Positions 48,615 through 50,256 of a stretch of DNA of 50,256 bases are shown piece by piece. Made by a program: the position numbers and the translations under genes. Origin of the DNA: Zoogloea sp. (GTDB lineage: Bacteria > Pseudomonadota > Gammaproteobacteria > Burkholderiales > Rhodocyclaceae); NCBI RefSeq assembly GCF_023150065.1, contig NZ_JAKLLN010000029.1, positions 1 through 50,256 on the forward strand. The letters are read 5' to 3'. Numbering within the stretch: the stretch's first letter is position 1; every line of letters begins with the position of its first letter. A model generated the notes under the pieces. It was not told the origin of the DNA and did not search any database. It saw nothing but the letters and a program-made list of their open reading frames with translations.

Positions 48615-49799
48615 ATGGACGGTCTGCGTACGCCCCTGACCCGCTTTGCCCGCCGCTACCTGATCGCGGACGCGGCCCCGCTGTCCCGCGCCGAGCGCCT
48701 GCGCAGCGCCCTGGCGGCCCTGGCCGGCCTGCTGATCTACGAGGCCGTGCTGTTTGTGGCGCCCGTCAGCCCGGAGGCCAGGCGTGCCCTGGCGCCCCTT
48801 GGCGCCACCGCCGTCATCCTGTTCACCTTACCGCACTCGCCCCTCGCCCAGCCTTGGTCGGTGGCCGGCGGACTGCTGCTGCCGGCACTCACGGGCCTGG
48901 CCTGCGGCACCTGGATCGGCTCCCCCTTTCTCGCGGCCGGTCTGGCCGTAGGCCTGTCGGTCGGCATCATGGGCTGGCTGCGCTGCATTCACCCGCCCGG
49001 CGGCGCCATGGCCCTGGTCATGGCCGCCCACGCGCTGCAGGGCCAGGATGCGGCCACCGGGCTGGCCGCGGTCGGCTGGAACGTGCTGGCCATGCTCATC
49101 GCCGCCACCGCCGTCAACAACGCCCTGCCCGGCCGACGCTACCCCCTGTGCTCACCGCCGGTGCCCCAGCCCGGCCAGCCCCGTCCGCCCACGTCGGGGA
49201 TCAGCCAGCCCGACCTGGCCGCCGCGCTGCAGGAGATGGACACCTACCTGGACGTGAGCGAAGACGACCTGACCGAGGTCTTCGGCCGGGCGGCCCGCCA
49301 TGCCTTTCACCGCCACGTGCTGCTCACCTGCGGCGCCATCGCCGAACCCGCCCCCGCCAGCCTGAGCTTCGCCACCGATCTCAACGAGGCCTGGCGCCTG
49401 ATGCGCATCCACGGCGCCAGTGCGCTGCCGGTGGTGGACCGGTCGGGCCGCGTCGAGGGGCTGCTGGGCCTGGAGGACTTCCTTCGCCATGTGGCGCCCG
49501 CCGACGGACCTCGGGTGGGTGAGAACGTCCGCCGCCTGCTGCGCCCCACGCCCGGCCCGTCGAGCGACAAGCCCGAGGTGGTCGGGCAGATCATGCAGAC
49601 CCCGCGCCACGGGCTCCGCGTGCTCGGCGAAGACGAAGGCATCGCGGTGGCCGCCGAGATCCTGTCGGGCAGCGGACAAGCCCTGCTGCCGGTGGTAAAC
49701 GGGCAGGGGCGGCTGACCGGTGTGATCAGCCGCCCCCACATCACGGCGGTACTGTTCCGGCACGAGGCGCTGGCCTACGTGCGCAACGACCGCCTGTAG
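48615..49799 (+). CDS. HPP family membrane protein with C-terminal CBS domains
   Basis: A 394-residue protein. The N-terminal half has four to five membrane helices and the eponymous motif CIHPPGGAMALVMAAHALQG (residues about 122-141); HPP proteins have been linked to nitrite transport in cyanobacteria and chloroplasts. The C-terminal half (about 250-390) holds two CBS domains (RIHGASALPVVDRSGRVEGLLGLEDFL and SGSGQALLPVVNGQGRLTGVISRPHI) that could bind adenylates and gate the membrane part. The ATG at 48615 has no clear ribosome site. Its position next to NnrS-like and DUF2249 genes supports a reactive-nitrogen role. Confidence 0.9.
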   Translation: MDGLRTPLTRFARRYLIADAAPLSRAERLRSALAALAGLLIYEAVLFVAPVSPEARRALAPLGATAVILFTLPHSPLAQPWSVAGGLLLPALTGLACGTWIGSPFLAAGLAVGLSVGIMGWLRCIHPPGGAMALVMAAHALQGQDAATGLAAVGWNVLAMLIAATAVNNALPGRRYPLCSPPVPQPGQPRPPTSGISQPDLAAALQEMDTYLDVSEDDLTEVFGRAARHAFHRHVLLTCGAIAEPAPASLSFATDLNEAWRLMRIHGASALPVVDRSGRVEGLLGLEDFLRHVAPADGPRVGENVRRLLRPTPGPSSDKPEVVGQIMQTPRHGLRVLGEDEGIAVAAEILSGSGQALLPVVNGQGRLTGVISRPHITAVLFRHEALAYVRNDRL

Positions 49800-49804
49800 C
49801 CGGA

Positions 49805-50071
49805 TCAGGCCACCCGGGCGAAGTCGATGACGATGGCGCCCGGCTCACGCTGGCGGTAGGTGATGCTCACCTTCTCGCCATAACGCTGCTGCAGCTGGCC
49901 CAGCAGCGGCAGGGGGTCGTGGTCATTGCAGAACTGCATCACTTCACCCGGCACCAGGGCATCGAGGGCGCCAAAGATGGCGGCGTGGCGGAAGCGCTTG
50001 GCAATGCCGCGGGCATCGAAGGGGTAGATGGCTTCGGGGGTGGTGTGGTTGCAGACGTGGATGGTTTGCAT
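49805..50071 (-). CDS. DUF2249 domain protein
   Basis: An 88-residue protein with the DUF2249 pattern: N-terminal short strand with FDARG, helix, LVPGEVMQFCNDHDPLPLLGQLQQRYGEKVSITYRQREPGAIVIDF. The family, often found near denitrification, hemerythrin-like and NO-reductase genes, has a SirA-like fold. The His/Asp in NDHDP are conserved. It is convergent with the HPP gene (5-base gap, no terminator). An FNR-like site lies 79 bases upstream and a group II intron end 110 bases upstream. Confidence 0.9.
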   Translation of the reverse strand: MQTIHVCNHTTPEAIYPFDARGIAKRFRHAAIFGALDALVPGEVMQFCNDHDPLPLLGQLQQRYGEKVSITYRQREPGAIVIDFARVA

Positions 50072-50149
50072 GACGGCTCCTGGGGCTCGGTAAAGTCCGA
50101 CTGAATTTGTCGGGTATCGTTAGTTTGCCGCTTCACCCTGCCCCGTTCC

Positions 50150-50163
50150 TTGATCTGGATCGG
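50150..50163 (-). promoter_or_regulatory. FNR/Dnr-like site upstream of DUF2249
   Basis: On the minus strand CCGATCCAGATCAA matches TTGATNNNNATCAA at 8 of 10 defined positions (right half perfect). It is 79 bases from the DUF2249 start and shares CCAGATCAA with the site upstream of the norE-like gene. One of two such sites in the window, both beside NO-associated genes. Confidence 0.55.
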
Positions 50164-50183
50164 TTTTTTGCCCGTGCCAGACA

Positions 50184-50256
50184 TCGGGATAGGGGCGGTC
50201 AGATAATCTGACCGTTCCCCTCCCACACCACCCGGCATGCGGGTCCGCACCGGGCG
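50184..50256 (-). mobile_element. 3' end (domains V and VI) of a group II intron, body beyond the right edge
   Basis: Read on the minus strand from the window edge, a domain V-like stem begins with the CGC triad and the CCCGG/CCGGG helix, then GTGGTGTGGGAGGGG, and a domain VI hairpin (arms ATCTGACCG/CGGTCAGAT, 50196-50214). In domain VI an A (50190 region) appears bulged opposite the GGGAGGGG/CCCCTATCCC helix and lies 8 bases from a plausible intron end CCCGAT (end at about 50184), where branch points of group II introns are found. The reverse-transcriptase ORF and domain I would lie to the right, outside the window. The identification is from memory of bacterial group II domain V-VI sequences. 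Confidence 0.72.

Noticed and set aside
50196-50214. Nearly perfect palindrome CGGTCAGAT-A-ATCTGACCG as an operator
   Set aside because: Better explained as the domain VI hairpin of a group II intron because of the flanking domain V-like sequence and bulged A.
49939-50250. 103-codon open frame on the minus strand at the right edge
   Set aside because: It overlaps the intron end and DUF2249 in a different frame and has no motif.

Overview
The window looks like chromosomal DNA of a high-GC betaproteobacterium, most likely a Rhodocyclales relative (Azospira/Dechloromonas/Thauera type). The reasons are a DUF2863 gene, a divergent ppsA/ppsR pair, a single LolC/E-type permease with LolD, a NO/denitrification accessory set (norE/norF-like, nnrS, DUF2249, HPP family), many c-di-GMP and chemotaxis sensors, and strongly C/G-ending codons. 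This is inferred from gene content read by eye; no database search was possible.

Layout. 1-180: an almost perfect sigma70 promoter with an AT-rich upstream element points out of the left edge, probably serving an rRNA operon or another highly expressed stable RNA. 181-7.8 kb: REC-GGDEF-EAL regulator, wax-ester-synthase-like acyltransferase, two peptide-type ABC permeases without an ATPase or binding protein, and a stomatin/NfeD pair. 8-12.7 kb: secreted cytochrome c, two flavin-reductase-fold (PNPOx-like) proteins (one fused to GAF and winged-helix-like parts), and a lipoprotein 5'-nucleotidase/cyclic phosphodiesterase. 12.7-16.6 kb: an exported hydratase-like protein, then a lone DUF4062-NACHT-FGE/SUMF1 gene, the best candidate for a novel (NLR-like) immune system. 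16.7-26.5 kb: ppsA with its regulator, DUF2863, msrB, DUF599, alpha/beta hydrolase, comEC, DUF2062. 26.6-35.6 kb: chemoreceptor, lolD/lolC, an SH3-pseudocaspase-DUF4384 protein, an RpfE-like gene overlapping recJ, and a small Lys/Glu-rich protein. 35.8-39.8 kb: a glycine-rich RNA-binding protein and a NO-associated block (norF-like, norE-like, DUF6306-like, FmdE-like, nnrS) with an FNR/Dnr-type box. 39.9-45.8 kb: patatin/OmpA pair, substrate-binding-PAS-GGDEF sensor, TonB receptor. 45.9-50.1 kb: thrC, a second NnrS-like membrane protein divergent from an HPP-CBS protein, and DUF2249. The right edge (about 50184-50256) carries the domain V/VI end of a group II intron whose body lies outside the window.

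How the parts fit. The strongest functional theme is handling of nitric oxide and nitrite: norEF-like, nnrS, FmdE-like and DUF6306-like genes lie on one strand, and HPP, NnrS-like and DUF2249 genes form a second locus 10 kb away. The norE-like and DUF2249 genes have FNR/Dnr-like sites sharing the 9-mer CCAGATCAA. Housekeeping functions (PEP synthase, threonine synthase, RecJ, Lol, ComEC, MsrB) are interspersed. There are no tRNA or rRNA genes, CRISPR arrays, transposase genes or phage genes inside the window. No gene-free stretch exceeds about 300 bases; the longest is the roughly 280-base ppsA/ppsR divergent region.
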